A DNA stretch of 55,421 nucleotides from Bacteroidales bacterium (GTDB lineage Bacteria > Bacteroidota > Bacteroidia > Bacteroidales > JACABE01). The translations under genes and the position numbers were made by a program. The notes below the pieces were generated by a model, which saw only the letters and a program-made list of their open reading frames with translations, ran no database searches and had not been told where the DNA came from. How positions within the stretch are numbered: the first letter of the stretch is position 1; the number at the start of each line of letters is the position of its first letter. Location of the stretch: positions 19,129 through 74,549 of the forward strand of contig JAHEYQ010000015.1 in NCBI GenBank assembly GCA_023251515.1. The letters are read 5' to 3'. Positions 25,777 to 34,452 of this stretch are shown piece after piece.

Positions 25777-26976
25777 ATGGAGAGTTTAAAATCTGATTTC
25801 AACAAATATATAGCTCAGGCATCTGTTTTTGAAGCCTTTCAATTGGAGGTGGCCAGGGCAGAGGGTATTTATGTTTATGATAAATTTGACAAAGATTATA
25901 TCGATTTGATGTCGGGAATATCGGTAAGCAATCTGGGACACAGGCATCCGGAAGTTGTAAAGGCTGTAAAAGAACAGATTGATAAATATATGCATGTGAT
26001 GGTTTATGGCGAATTTATCGAAAGTCCGCAGATAAAACTTGCTAAACGTTTGGCTGAGTTGCTTCCTCCGCAGTTATGCATGACGTATTTTGTAAATTCG
26101 GGTAGCGAAGCCATTGAAGGTGCAATGAAACTGGCAAGAAAATTTACCAAACGTTCTGAAATTATTGCTTTTAAGGATGCATATCATGGCAGCACTATGG
26201 GTGCTTTGGCTTTGCTAAGTAATGAAGATTTTAAACAGGATTTCCGTCCGTTGATGCCCGATGTGAAACTGCTCGATTTTAATGAAATAAGTCAGTTATC
26301 AGCCATTACCGAAAGGACAGCCTGTGTAATTACAGAAGTTATTCAGGCGGGTAGGGGAATTGTAGTTGCCGAAACTGAATTTCTGAAAGCATTGAGAAAG
26401 AGATGTGATGAAACAGGTACTTTGTTGATTTATGACGAAATTCAGACCTGTTACGGACGTACGGGCAAATTATTTGCTTTTGAACATTATCAGGTTGTTC
26501 CCGATATTTTGTGCATTGCCAAGAGCATGGGTGGCGAAATGCCTTTGGGGGCTTTTATTTCGTCTGCTAAAATTATGGATTGCCTTAATGGTTCGCATCC
26601 TTTGTATGGCCATGCCACAACTTTTGGTGGACATCCGGTTTCGTGTGCAGCTTCGTTGGCCACTTTAAATGTGATAGTTAACGAAAACCTTTTAGCAAAT
26701 GTAGAATCGAAAGCACAACAAATCAGAACTTTGCTTAAAGACCATCCGGCAATTAAAGAAATACGTGGCAAGGGTTTATTTATGTCGGTTGAATTGAATA
26801 ATCCCGAAAAAATTGAGGAAATAGTGGCTCAATCGATGGCAAACGGGCTAATAACCTTCTGGTTCTTGTTTAATCATAACAGCTTGTCTGTAATACCTCC
26901 GATTAATATCACTTCTGAAGAAATTAGTGTAGCAATGCAGCGTTTTTCGTCAGCATTAAATTCAGGACTACTCTAA
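25777..26976 (+). CDS. Class III PLP-dependent aminotransferase (ornithine/acetylornithine type)
   Basis: About 399 residues from the ATG at 25777; a TTG at 25756 would add seven. The class III pattern is complete: FVNSGSEAIEGAMKLARKFT near 108-127, DAYHGSTMGAL near 136-146, the cofactor Asp in LIYDEIQTCYGRTGK near 216-230, and the PLP lysine in CIAKSMGGEMPLGAFIS near 248-264. These enzymes transfer an amino group from ornithine, acetylornithine, GABA or related omega-amines to 2-oxoglutarate. Substrate cannot be assigned because no arginine or polyamine genes adjoin. It is divergent from the thioredoxin-like gene. Confidence 0.9.
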   Translation: MESLKSDFNKYIAQASVFEAFQLEVARAEGIYVYDKFDKDYIDLMSGISVSNLGHRHPEVVKAVKEQIDKYMHVMVYGEFIESPQIKLAKRLAELLPPQLCMTYFVNSGSEAIEGAMKLARKFTKRSEIIAFKDAYHGSTMGALALLSNEDFKQDFRPLMPDVKLLDFNEISQLSAITERTACVITEVIQAGRGIVVAETEFLKALRKRCDETGTLLIYDEIQTCYGRTGKLFAFEHYQVVPDILCIAKSMGGEMPLGAFISSAKIMDCLNGSHPLYGHATTFGGHPVSCAASLATLNVIVNENLLANVESKAQQIRTLLKDHPAIKEIRGKGLFMSVELNNPEKIEEIVAQSMANGLITFWFLFNHNSLSVIPPINITSEEISVAMQRFSSALNSGLL

Positions 26977-27060
26977 GAAATCCAACTTACATATAGTCGC
27001 ACAATTTTGTACAAGCAATCTGCATTACTTTTATGCAGTTAGAAATAATACGATATCTAA

Positions 27061-27320
27061 AAAGCGTGGAAATATAAGAAGCATTAAAAAGAATAGATAA
27101 AAACCGTATGGAAATAAAAATAATATTATAAATAAAAAAATAAATCCAATAGTATTTAATAGAATAATTATAAAGAATAATATATATCCATACGGAAATA
27201 TCAGATTAAGAAAAAATAATTAAATAGATACATATGGAAATTTTAAAAACTAAATATATAATATAAATAATCCGTATGGAAAATATAAGATATATATAAA
27301 TAATAAAACAAATCCGTGTA
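27061..27320. repeat. AT-rich leader with six irregular GTATGGAAAT-type motifs
   Basis: The 397 bp between 26977 and 27373 hold no gene. Within it a short motif close to CCGTATGGAAAT recurs at about 27064 (GCGTGGAAAT), 27104, 27188 (CCATACGG, the inverted core), 27231 (CATATGGAAAT), 27272 and 27313 (partial). Spacing is irregular (roughly 84, 43, 41 and 41 bp) and the DNA between is almost pure A+T. It is not a CRISPR array. It could be a protein-binding array or a decayed repeat. Confidence 0.5.
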
Positions 27321-27341
27321 TTTTATGTATGTTTTTTTATG

Positions 27342-27349
27342 TAACTTTG
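27342..27349 (+). promoter_or_regulatory. Bacteroidota -7 box for the gene at 27374
   Basis: TAACTTTG is a full match to TAnnTTTG, 24 bp upstream of the ATG, directly after the GTATGGAAAT-motif region. No TTTG is seen at the expected -33 position. Confidence 0.5.
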
Positions 27350-27373
27350 CCTGCAGAATAAATATTTTATCGT

Positions 27374-28081
27374 ATGAAAAAATTATATCACTTCTTTCTT
27401 AATCCTTTTATGCCATCAGGTAAACGCAATTATAAAAAAATGCTCACATTATCATCCGATCATAATTCGGCATTATTCTCATCGAGCAACGAAACCCTGA
27501 TACAAAGTTTATACACACGCACAGAGCCTGTTTTAACCAAATACAAAGATGTTTATGTGAAATATTTGAATGTTCAGGGGCAAAGCAAAGGTAATGTAAT
27601 AGGTTTTAATCTTTATAAAAAAGAGATTCCAACTAAACTAAGGAAATGGGAACGTGATATCATTGGTGTAGTTGGAGAAAACAGCAAATTTTTAAGAGAA
27701 TGTTTTCCGCAAGGGAAACGCAAATTATACAAAACAACTAATTCAAAAATATTAATCAATCTCAAACTGATAGAAAGTATCCTAAAAGACATTCCCGAAT
27801 TGAGTTTAGTGTATCAGGAGGTGTCAGAATATAATACAATATTGCAAGAAGCAAGCGAATTTAAGGGGATGACATTGCATGAGAAAAATAGTATAAGAAA
27901 TGAGATTAAGCAAATACATGATGAAATGGCGTTGATGCTATATCGTAATCTGTTGGCACTTACAGAGCATTATGCTCCAAATACCAAAAATGTTGAACAT
28001 TTCTTTAAGCTCTATTTATTGCGTCAACATAAGCATAAAAAAGAGGAAACAAAAGAAAATAAGCCCGAAACAAAAAATTAA
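27374..28081 (+). CDS. Unrecognised cytoplasmic helical protein
   Basis: 235 residues, with no signal peptide or membrane segment. The protein is basic and appears mostly helical, with a central region (KFLRECFPQGKRKLYK near 94-109), a long predicted helix around 120-200 and a lysine/glutamate-rich tail (KHKKEETKENKPETKN). I do not recognise a family. The start MKKLYHFFLNPFM has a hydrophobic patch but is too short for a signal. It has its own promoter and an unusual AT-rich upstream region with repeated motifs. Its stop is 106 bp before the MOSC-MogA gene, which has a separate promoter box. Confidence 0.6.
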   Translation: MKKLYHFFLNPFMPSGKRNYKKMLTLSSDHNSALFSSSNETLIQSLYTRTEPVLTKYKDVYVKYLNVQGQSKGNVIGFNLYKKEIPTKLRKWERDIIGVVGENSKFLRECFPQGKRKLYKTTNSKILINLKLIESILKDIPELSLVYQEVSEYNTILQEASEFKGMTLHEKNSIRNEIKQIHDEMALMLYRNLLALTEHYAPNTKNVEHFFKLYLLRQHKHKKEETKENKPETKN

Positions 28082-28160
28082 TCACAATCAAAATAATCAA
28101 TTTAAAATTGCATAATCGCAAACATAACAGATTTTTCAATTTATATCAAAAAGAATTTAT

Positions 28161-28168
28161 TATTTTTG
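28161..28168 (+). promoter_or_regulatory. Bacteroidota -7 box for the MOSC-MogA gene
   Basis: TATTTTTG matches TAnnTTTG and lies 19 bp upstream of the ATG at 28188. Confidence 0.5.
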
Positions 28169-28187
28169 TAATATTAATAAAAGCAAA

Positions 28188-29120
28188 ATGAGCAAACTTA
28201 AAGTATTATCAGTAAATATATCCGAAAAAAAAGGAACCATTAAACTTCCTGTAGAACATATTACACTAACTGCCACAGGCATTCCAAACGATGCACACTC
28301 GGGCAAATGGCACCGCATGATCAGCCTTTTGGGAACCGAAAGTATTGCAAAATTCGAGCACAAAGCCAATCGCAAAATAGCCTATGGCGAATTTGCCGAA
28401 AACATCACTACAGAAGGCTTCGAGATATTTAAAACCAAACCTTTAGATTTGCTGCAAAACGAAAATATCACTCTACAAGTTACCCAAATAGGTAAACATT
28501 GTCATGGCGATGGCTGTGCCATATACCGCGAAGTAGGCAATTGTGTAATGCCCAAAGAAGGCATATTTGCCAAAGTATTAAAAGGAGGCGAACTTAAAGC
28601 CGGCGACGAGCTAAATTATTATCCAAAAATATACAAAGCATTAATAATAACATTAAGCGATAGAGCAAGTGCCGGCGAATATGAAGATAGGAGCGGACCT
28701 CGCATAAAAGAACTGCTCGAAGAATTTGCCGCCAAAACCGACAAAGTTATAGCTATCAATACACAAATAATACCCGATGACGGAACGCTTTTGGCAATAG
28801 AAATACAAAAAGCTGTTTCGGAACATGTCGATTATATTTTTACCACCGGTGGCACAGGCATTGGCCCACGCGATATTACACCCGACGTTGTTAAGCAATT
28901 ACTCGATAAAGAAATACCAGGCATTATGGAAATGATACGTTTCAAATACGGTCAGGAAAAACCAAATGCATTATTAAGTCGTGGAATTGCAGGCATCATG
29001 GGAAGTACTCAGGTTTACACTCTGCCCGGCAGCGTAAAAGCCGTAAACGAATACATGGCCGAAATTACCAAAACACTCGATCATTTAATTTATATGCTAA
29101 ACGGATTAGATATTCATTAA
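28188..29120 (+). CDS. MOSC domain fused to MogA/MoaB-type molybdopterin protein
   Basis: 310 residues in two domains. Residues 1-145 are a MOSC domain: GKWHRMISLLGTESIAKF near 37-54, KHCHGDGCAIYREVG near 103-117 with the conserved Cys, and GIFAKVLKGGELKAGD near 125-140. Residues 148-308 are a MogA/MoaB domain: IITLSDRASAGEYEDRSGP near 149-167, FTTGGTGIGPRDITPD near 219-234 and LSRGIAGIMGSTQVYTLPG near 262-280. MogA adenylylates molybdopterin before metal insertion; MOSC domains handle sulfurated or bound cofactor. No other molybdenum-cofactor gene is in the window. The HlyD-type gene starts 17 bp later. Confidence 0.9.
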   Translation: MSKLKVLSVNISEKKGTIKLPVEHITLTATGIPNDAHSGKWHRMISLLGTESIAKFEHKANRKIAYGEFAENITTEGFEIFKTKPLDLLQNENITLQVTQIGKHCHGDGCAIYREVGNCVMPKEGIFAKVLKGGELKAGDELNYYPKIYKALIITLSDRASAGEYEDRSGPRIKELLEEFAAKTDKVIAINTQIIPDDGTLLAIEIQKAVSEHVDYIFTTGGTGIGPRDITPDVVKQLLDKEIPGIMEMIRFKYGQEKPNALLSRGIAGIMGSTQVYTLPGSVKAVNEYMAEITKTLDHLIYMLNGLDIH

Positions 29121-29137
29121 TCCAAAATATCAGATAA

Positions 29138-30451
29138 GTGGCAGAAGAAAAACCAAAAGATTACGAAATCAGGAGCGAAGAAATGGAAGACATCCTTGGC
29201 AAAGCTCCGCGAAATATAGTCAGATATGGAATCACCGTTATCTTTAGCGTAATATTAATAATAATAGTAGGTAGCTGGTTTTTCAAATATCCTGATTTAA
29301 TCAATTCGCCTGTAGTAATTACATCCGAAAATATTCCGCTAACACTGGTAGCAAAAACTACCGGAAAAATCAGCCGTTTGTTTGTTACCGATGGCGAAAC
29401 CGTAAGCAAAGGAAGTCCGCTTGCATTAATTGAAAACAATGCCAGTTACGAGCAAATAACAAACCTTACAGAGCAGTTACAATTAATCACACCACATACT
29501 TCCGATAATACATCAAATATATCAATAGATACCATCAGACTGAAGTCATATAATCAGTTGGGCGATGTACAACAAACATTTGCAGGTTTTGCCAAAGCAT
29601 TAAATGAAATCAGAAACTTCAATGCACTTAATTACCATCATCAGAAAATAAAAGCAGTAAAAGACCAAATTGACATGACCAATTTGTATTACGAGCGGCA
29701 ATATGCCCAACGTAATTTGCTAGAAAAAGATTTGCTGCTAATACAAAATCAATATCGCCGCGATTCTTCATTATTCAGCAGCAAAGTAATATCGGCTTCA
29801 GAATTTGAAAAGTCCGAAAGCATATTTTTGCAAAAGAAGTTCACAGTTGAAGGCATTCGTACCGCATTGGCAAATACCCGCATACAACTAACACAATTGC
29901 AACAACAAATACTCGATTTGCAACTACAGTATCAGGAACAAAGCAAAAAGGCAGCTCAGATTTATTCGCAAGCTTACGACGAACTAATCAATCAGTTACA
30001 CACCTGGCAGCAAACATTTCTTTTAATGTCAAATATTGATGGCAAGGTGAGTTTTACAAAATTTTGGAGCGAAAACCAACAAGTAAATCAAAACGACAAA
30101 GTATTATCAGTAATACCAAACGGTAAAACACGGATATTTGGCAAATTAAGTCTTAACATTGATGGAGCAGGAAAAGTAAAACCAGGGCAAAAAGTAAATA
30201 TACAACTTGCAGCATATCCCTCCGCCGAATACGGAACTGTAAACGCCAAAGTAAAAAGTATTTCGCTTATATCATCAGACAACAATTATTCGGTAGAGTT
30301 AGAGATAACAGATAGTTTGAAAACAAATTACGGTATCCCTATCGAAATGAAAAGCGAGCTTCAGGGAACAGCCGAAATAATAACAGATGATATCAGATTG
30401 CTGCAACGGTTTTTAAATCCTATAAAATCAATAATAAGAAAGCAGAAATAA
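29138..30451 (+). CDS. HlyD-family periplasmic adaptor protein
   Basis: 437 residues from a GTG at 29138; an internal Met at residue 16 is less likely because the acidic cytoplasmic leader before it looks genuine. One transmembrane helix lies near 28-48 (YGITVIFSVILIIIVGSWFF). The first half of a biotinyl-lipoyl domain follows (TTGKISRLFVTDGETVSKGS near 70-90), then a long coiled-coil hairpin (about 150-285), the second lipoyl half and a beta-barrel (GKLSLNIDGAGKVKPGQKVNI). HlyD proteins bridge an ABC exporter to an outer-membrane channel in type I secretion. Neither partner is adjacent; the neighbour is the MOSC-MogA gene. Confidence 0.82.
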   Translation: MAEEKPKDYEIRSEEMEDILGKAPRNIVRYGITVIFSVILIIIVGSWFFKYPDLINSPVVITSENIPLTLVAKTTGKISRLFVTDGETVSKGSPLALIENNASYEQITNLTEQLQLITPHTSDNTSNISIDTIRLKSYNQLGDVQQTFAGFAKALNEIRNFNALNYHHQKIKAVKDQIDMTNLYYERQYAQRNLLEKDLLLIQNQYRRDSSLFSSKVISASEFEKSESIFLQKKFTVEGIRTALANTRIQLTQLQQQILDLQLQYQEQSKKAAQIYSQAYDELINQLHTWQQTFLLMSNIDGKVSFTKFWSENQQVNQNDKVLSVIPNGKTRIFGKLSLNIDGAGKVKPGQKVNIQLAAYPSAEYGTVNAKVKSISLISSDNNYSVELEITDSLKTNYGIPIEMKSELQGTAEIITDDIRLLQRFLNPIKSIIRKQK

Positions 30452-30473
30452 AAACATTACACCAAATAAAAAA

Positions 30474-30505
30474 GGCTCTAACTATCAAAGTTAAAGCCTT
30501 TTTTT
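30474..30505. terminator. Bidirectional intrinsic terminator
   Basis: GGCTCTAACT (30474-30483) pairs with AGTTAAAGCC (30489-30498), one mismatch, loop of 5. It is followed by seven T on the plus strand and preceded by A-rich DNA that gives U on the minus strand. It serves the convergent HlyD-type (+) and rny (-) genes. Confidence 0.85.
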
Positions 30506-30521
30506 ATATAAAGTAGTGAGC

Positions 30522-32063
30522 TTATTTAGCAAAACTCACTGCCCTCGTTTCTCTGATAACCGTAATTTTAATCTGACCCGGATAAGTCATTTCCTGTTGA
30601 ATTTTATGAGACAAGTCAATAGATAATTGATTAGCTTCCACATCAGTCATTTTATCAGCACCAACAATAACTCTTAATTCTCTACCCGCCTGAATAGCAT
30701 AAGTTTTAATTACACCTGGATAAGTAAGAGCCATATCTTCCAGTTTGTTCAATCTGTTTATGTAAGCATCCACCACTTCACGGCGGGCGCCAGGGCGAGC
30801 ACCTGAAATAGCATCACAAACCTGAACAATAGGAGCAATCAACGATTCCATTTCAATTTCGTCATGGTGAGCACCAATTGCATTGCAAACTTCAGGTTTT
30901 TCTTTAAATTTCTCGGCTAATTTCATACCCAAAACAGCATGTGGCAAATCTGGTTCATTATCCGGAACTTTACCAATATCATGCAGCAAACCAGCACGTT
31001 TTGCAAGTTTAGAATTTAAACCCAATTCCGATGCCATAGTAGCACATAAGTTTGCAACTTCCTTAGAATGTTGTAGTAAATTCTGACCGTATGACGAACG
31101 GTATTTCATTTTACCTACCATTCTAATCAATTCATTGTGCATATTTAAAATGCCCAAATCAATTGTGGTACGTTTTCCAATTTCAATTATTTCTTGTTCA
31201 ATCTGTTTTTTAACCTTTGCAACAACTTCTTCAATACGAGCAGGGTGTATTCTGCCATCAGTTACAAGTTTATGTAAAGATAATCGGGCAATTTCTCTTC
31301 TTACCGGATCAAACCCAGATATAATAATTGCATCAGGAGAATCGTCAATAATAATTTCAACACCGGTTAATGATTCCAATGCTCTGATGTTTCTACCTTC
31401 ACGACCAATAATTCTACCTTTAACTTCGTCGTTTTCAAGATTAAATACCGAAACAGAATTTTCAATTGCATTTTCAACAGCAGTACGCTGAATAGATTCA
31501 ATCACAATCTTTTTTGCTTCCATATTTGCAGTAATTTTAGCCTCATCCACCACATCTTTAATCATGTTCATGGCGTCATTTTTAGCTTCTTCACGCATGG
31601 CTTCAATCAATTGTTCTTTGGCTTCACCAGCAGTAAGTTCGGCAATAGCTTCCAGTTTTTCTACCTGACTTTTGTGAAGTTTGTCAAGTTCAGCATGTTT
31701 TTTGTTTAAAATCTCAAGCTGAGTATTCAGGTTTTCTTTTTGCTGATTAAGTTCATTTTGTTTGCGCTGAACTTCTTCCATCTTTTGGTTGAGAGTTGTT
31801 TCTTTCTGTTTTATTCTGTTCTCGCTTTTCAGAATATTGTTATTCTTTTCCTGAATAACTTTCTCATGTTCAGTTTTTAATTGTAAAAACTTTTCTTTTG
31901 CCTGAAGCATTTTTTCTTTCTTTATTACTTCAGCTTTTTCTTCAGTTTCTTTTAATAAGATCTGACTTTTTTTATCTACTATTTTTCTTAAAACGGTGGT
32001 TGCCAATACAGCGCCCAACATCAAAGAAAACAATGCAATGATAATAGTAATTAATACACTCAT
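30522..32063 (-). CDS. rny: Ribonuclease Y
   Basis: 513 residues with the standard RNase Y order. There is an N-terminal membrane anchor (about 3-24), a long charged coiled coil (about 30-200), a KH domain with [10 protein letters not shown] at 216-225 and an HD domain with AGLLHDIGK (His361-Asp362) and a preceding QHSKEVA (His332). RNase Y is the membrane-bound endoribonuclease that starts mRNA decay in many bacteria lacking RNase E. It follows zapA and the 6S-like RNA on the same strand, an order seen in other Bacteroidota, and ends at a bidirectional terminator. Confidence 0.95.
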   Translation of the reverse strand: MSVLITIIIALFSLMLGAVLATTVLRKIVDKKSQILLKETEEKAEVIKKEKMLQAKEKFLQLKTEHEKVIQEKNNNILKSENRIKQKETTLNQKMEEVQRKQNELNQQKENLNTQLEILNKKHAELDKLHKSQVEKLEAIAELTAGEAKEQLIEAMREEAKNDAMNMIKDVVDEAKITANMEAKKIVIESIQRTAVENAIENSVSVFNLENDEVKGRIIGREGRNIRALESLTGVEIIIDDSPDAIIISGFDPVRREIARLSLHKLVTDGRIHPARIEEVVAKVKKQIEQEIIEIGKRTTIDLGILNMHNELIRMVGKMKYRSSYGQNLLQHSKEVANLCATMASELGLNSKLAKRAGLLHDIGKVPDNEPDLPHAVLGMKLAEKFKEKPEVCNAIGAHHDEIEMESLIAPIVQVCDAISGARPGARREVVDAYINRLNKLEDMALTYPGVIKTYAIQAGRELRVIVGADKMTDVEANQLSIDLSHKIQQEMTYPGQIKITVIRETRAVSFAK

Positions 32064-32123
32064 CTAAGTTTGTTTGTTAGTTATTAATATAATGAATGCA
32101 TAAAGGGCTAAAAATTAAAAAAT

Positions 32124-32313
32124 ACCCGCAATTGACTCTAATTGGGAATAGTAAACCCCAAAAATAATGAATAGAGCTGCCAGAAATATCAAACGTCCAC
32201 TGTTCCGAAATCGAAAACCCATTGCTGAGTTGAGGCCTGTTTTTAATCCCATTGAGCTTAGGCTCTAATGCTTGTAATGTTGAGTTTACAAACTGAATTG
32301 AGTCAACGCGGGT
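32124..32313 (-). ncRNA. ssrS: 6S RNA (6S-Flavo-like) candidate
   Basis: About 190 nt on the minus strand in the 302-bp gap between zapA and rny. The ends form a long closing stem: minus-strand ACCCGCGTTGACTC (32313-32300) pairs with GAGTCAATTGCGGGT (32138-32124), one bulge. Inside, GTAAAC pairs with GTTTAC, and TAGAGC with GCTCTA, giving an extended rod interrupted by unpaired segments as in 6S RNA. The 3' end runs into ATTTTTTAATTTTT. 6S RNA mimics an open promoter and sequesters RNA polymerase in stationary phase. A location next to zapA is conserved in several phyla. Shape and position support the call; no covariance search was run. Confidence 0.75.
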
Positions 32314-32365
32314 AGATTGTATATACCTGTGTATAAAATATATTTCAAAGAACGAATCTTTTAAA

Positions 32366-32653
32366 TTATGCTATATTCTCATTTAAAACTTTGTCAATTT
32401 CATTCAATCTAATCACCAGATTATTATCTTTAAAATTTGCTTGTTCTTCAAATTGTAAAGAACTGGTGGTGTATTGTAATGCTACCAATGCCAGTAAGTC
32501 TTGTTTGTCTTTAAAGGCATAATTCTCAGCATATTCAATTAATTTATCTGCCAGAATCTTTGTAGCTTTCCGAAAAACCTCTTCTTCCTCTCTGCCAATA
32601 GACAACTTATATTGTCTGTCGGCTATTCTCACCGTTATAGAGATTTCTTCCAT
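32366..32653 (-). CDS. zapA: Cell division protein ZapA
   Basis: 95 residues, the normal size. The N-terminal beta region reads ISITVRIADRQYKLSI, followed by EEEEVFRKATKILADKLIEY and the dimer/tetramer coiled coil DLLALVALQYTTSSLQFE. ZapA binds and bundles FtsZ protofilaments at the division ring. It is 22 bp downstream of another 95-residue coiled-coil gene, and the 6S-like RNA follows immediately, so the three are probably one transcript continuing toward rny. Confidence 0.85.
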   Translation of the reverse strand: MEEISITVRIADRQYKLSIGREEEEVFRKATKILADKLIEYAENYAFKDKQDLLALVALQYTTSSLQFEEQANFKDNNLVIRLNEIDKVLNENIA

Positions 32654-32675
32654 CTAGTTTATTTTTCAAATATTT

Positions 32676-32963
32676 CTATTTATTCAAAAGACCTATACAC
32701 TTGTCAATTTCCCGCAACATTTCGTTAATCTTTATTTTTTGATCAAACGAATTTGTTTTGTTATCAATCGATTTTGCAATCTTTAGCACTTTATACTTTT
32801 CTTCTAATTCTTTAATTGTTTTATTCTGATTTTCAATTGTTTTCAACTGTTCAGCATTTTTTTTTGCCAAATGTAAGTTTTCAATTTTCAACTGATTTAA
32901 CTTTTCTATAAGTTTACGTAACTTGTATTCAATTCCTGATATTAAAATAGTTAAATCCTGCAT
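32676..32963 (-). CDS. Small coiled-coil protein upstream of zapA
   Basis: 95 residues, nearly all coiled coil (about 8-62, with heptads such as LRKLIEKLNQLKIENLHLAK) and a short C-terminal helix (INEMLREIDKCIGLLNK). No enzymatic motif is seen. A small coiled-coil gene before zapA recurs in Bacteroidota, and in proteobacteria the ZapA partner ZapB is a small coiled coil. A ZapB-like role is therefore a reasonable inference from context and shape, not from sequence identity. It is first in the operon, with a well-formed promoter upstream. Confidence 0.7.
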   Translation of the reverse strand: MQDLTILISGIEYKLRKLIEKLNQLKIENLHLAKKNAEQLKTIENQNKTIKELEEKYKVLKIAKSIDNKTNSFDQKIKINEMLREIDKCIGLLNK

Positions 32964-32995
32964 TTGTTTGAACTTATCTTACAAAAATCATGTTA

Positions 32996-33027
32996 CAAAT
33001 ATACATTAATATTTAGCTTTATACAAA
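32996..33027 (-). promoter_or_regulatory. Bacteroidota promoter for the zapA operon
   Basis: On the minus strand TATATTTG (33003-32996) fully matches the -7 box. TTTG (33027-33024) lies 20 bp further up, the expected -33 element and spacing. The ATG at 32963 is 32 bp downstream of the -7 box. This is the best-formed promoter in the window. Confidence 0.65.
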
Positions 33028-33106
33028 TATTAATTTGTTTTTTTATGCTTTATAGCCTTTACATCCTCTGTTTGTTTTCTTTATGAAAAAAAATATTTTT
33101 TCTTTC

Positions 33107-33137
33107 TTTGATATTTTCAATAAAATTTATATTTTTA
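33107..33137 (+). promoter_or_regulatory. Bacteroidota promoter for the DUF2851 gene
   Basis: TTTG at 33107-33110 and TATTTTTA at 33130-33137 (one mismatch to TAnnTTTG), 19 bp apart, fit the -33/-7 layout. The ATG at 33154 lies 16 bp downstream. Confidence 0.45.
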
Positions 33138-33153
33138 CAAAAAAAATAAAACC

Positions 33154-34452
33154 ATGACTGAGGAATTTTTACATTATTTATGGAAATACAAATTATTGTA
33201 TAATAATTTGAAATCTACAGAAAATGAGAGTATTGAAATAATTAATCCGGGTTTTCATAATCGTGATTCAGGTCCTGATTTCTTTAATGCGAAAATCAGG
33301 ATTAATGATACAATTTGGGCTGGAAACATTGAAATTCACATAAATGCATCTGATTGGCAATTACATAATCATCAAAATGATCAGGCTTATGACAATATTA
33401 TTTTACATGTAGTCTATAACAACAACAAAACAATATTAAGAGAGAGTGGTGCAGCTATTCCTCAATTAGTTGTTGATAAGTGTTTTGATGAAAATATTTA
33501 CCATAATTATCAGAATTTTATACAGAATAAAAATTGGATACCTTGCGAAAAATTAATTAAAGATGCCAATGAATTTACAATAAGTAATTGGTTGGAATAT
33601 TTATTGATAGAACGATTAGAGCGAAAAACACTCGAGTTGAAGGAAGTATTTAAAAGAAATAATAGTAGTTGGGAAGAATCTTTTTATCAGTTACTTGCTA
33701 AAAATTTTGGGTTTAAAATCAATGCTTATCCTTTTGAGGTTTTGTCTCAATCATTGCCTCTTACCTATTTAGGAAAACATAAAAGTAATGAAAATCAAAT
33801 TGCTGCATTAATATTTGGGCAAGCCGGATTATTAAATGCTGATTTTTCAGAAGATTATCCACAAATGTTGTATTCTGAATATGAATTTCTTAGAAAGAAA
33901 TATAAATTAGTTCCATTGAAATTGCATTTGTGGAAATTTTTACGCCTTCGACCTGCAAATTTTCCAACAATCAGATTATCTCAGTTTAGCGATTTGATTT
34001 ACAAATCATCGCATTTGTTTTCTAAAATACTTGAATGTAAAAAATTGAATGATATTTATAAATTATTCGATGTTAAAGCACATTCATATTTCGACAATCA
34101 TTATATGTTTGATGATAAATTAATAATTTCAAAACAACGCTTATTAGGTAAATCAGCAATAGATCTGATAGTTATAAATACAATAGTGCCTATGTTGTTC
34201 TTTTATGCAGAAAACAAAGACGAAAAAGAGTTTCAGCATAGAGCTTTTGGTTTTCTTGAGCAAATAGTTGCAGAAAAAAATTCAATAATTACAAAATGGA
34301 AACAGCTTGGAATTAATGCACAAACAGCTTATGTTACTCAAGGTTTAATTGAATTAAAAAACAATTATTGTTCAAATAAACGTTGTTTGAATTGCAGAAT
34401 AGGCAATGAATTGCTAAATAAGAACTACAATTTTAATGAATCGGCTAATTGA
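33154..34452 (+). CDS. DUF2851 family protein
   Basis: 432 residues, the usual family length. The N-terminal half holds the family blocks MTEEFLHYLWKYKL, NPGFHNRDSGPDFFNAKI near 42-59 and GNIEIHINASDWQLHNHQND near 66-85, which resemble a nuclease-like D/E-x-E arrangement (GPDF, EIH, DW). The C-terminus has a Cys cluster, Cys406-x4-Cys411-x2-Cys414 (YCSNKRCLNCRIG), likely binding zinc. Function is not established; a nucleic-acid enzyme is inferred from these residues only. The last 28 bp overlap the convergent Mur-ligase gene. Confidence 0.85.
   Translation: MTEEFLHYLWKYKLLYNNLKSTENESIEIINPGFHNRDSGPDFFNAKIRINDTIWAGNIEIHINASDWQLHNHQNDQAYDNIILHVVYNNNKTILRESGAAIPQLVVDKCFDENIYHNYQNFIQNKNWIPCEKLIKDANEFTISNWLEYLLIERLERKTLELKEVFKRNNSSWEESFYQLLAKNFGFKINAYPFEVLSQSLPLTYLGKHKSNENQIAALIFGQAGLLNADFSEDYPQMLYSEYEFLRKKYKLVPLKLHLWKFLRLRPANFPTIRLSQFSDLIYKSSHLFSKILECKKLNDIYKLFDVKAHSYFDNHYMFDDKLIISKQRLLGKSAIDLIVINTIVPMLFFYAENKDEKEFQHRAFGFLEQIVAEKNSIITKWKQLGINAQTAYVTQGLIELKNNYCSNKRCLNCRIGNELLNKNYNFNESAN

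Noticed and set aside
27061..27320. CRISPR-like or insertion-sequence remnant
   Set aside because: Motif spacing is irregular, units are only 8-12 bp and there is no transposase fragment.
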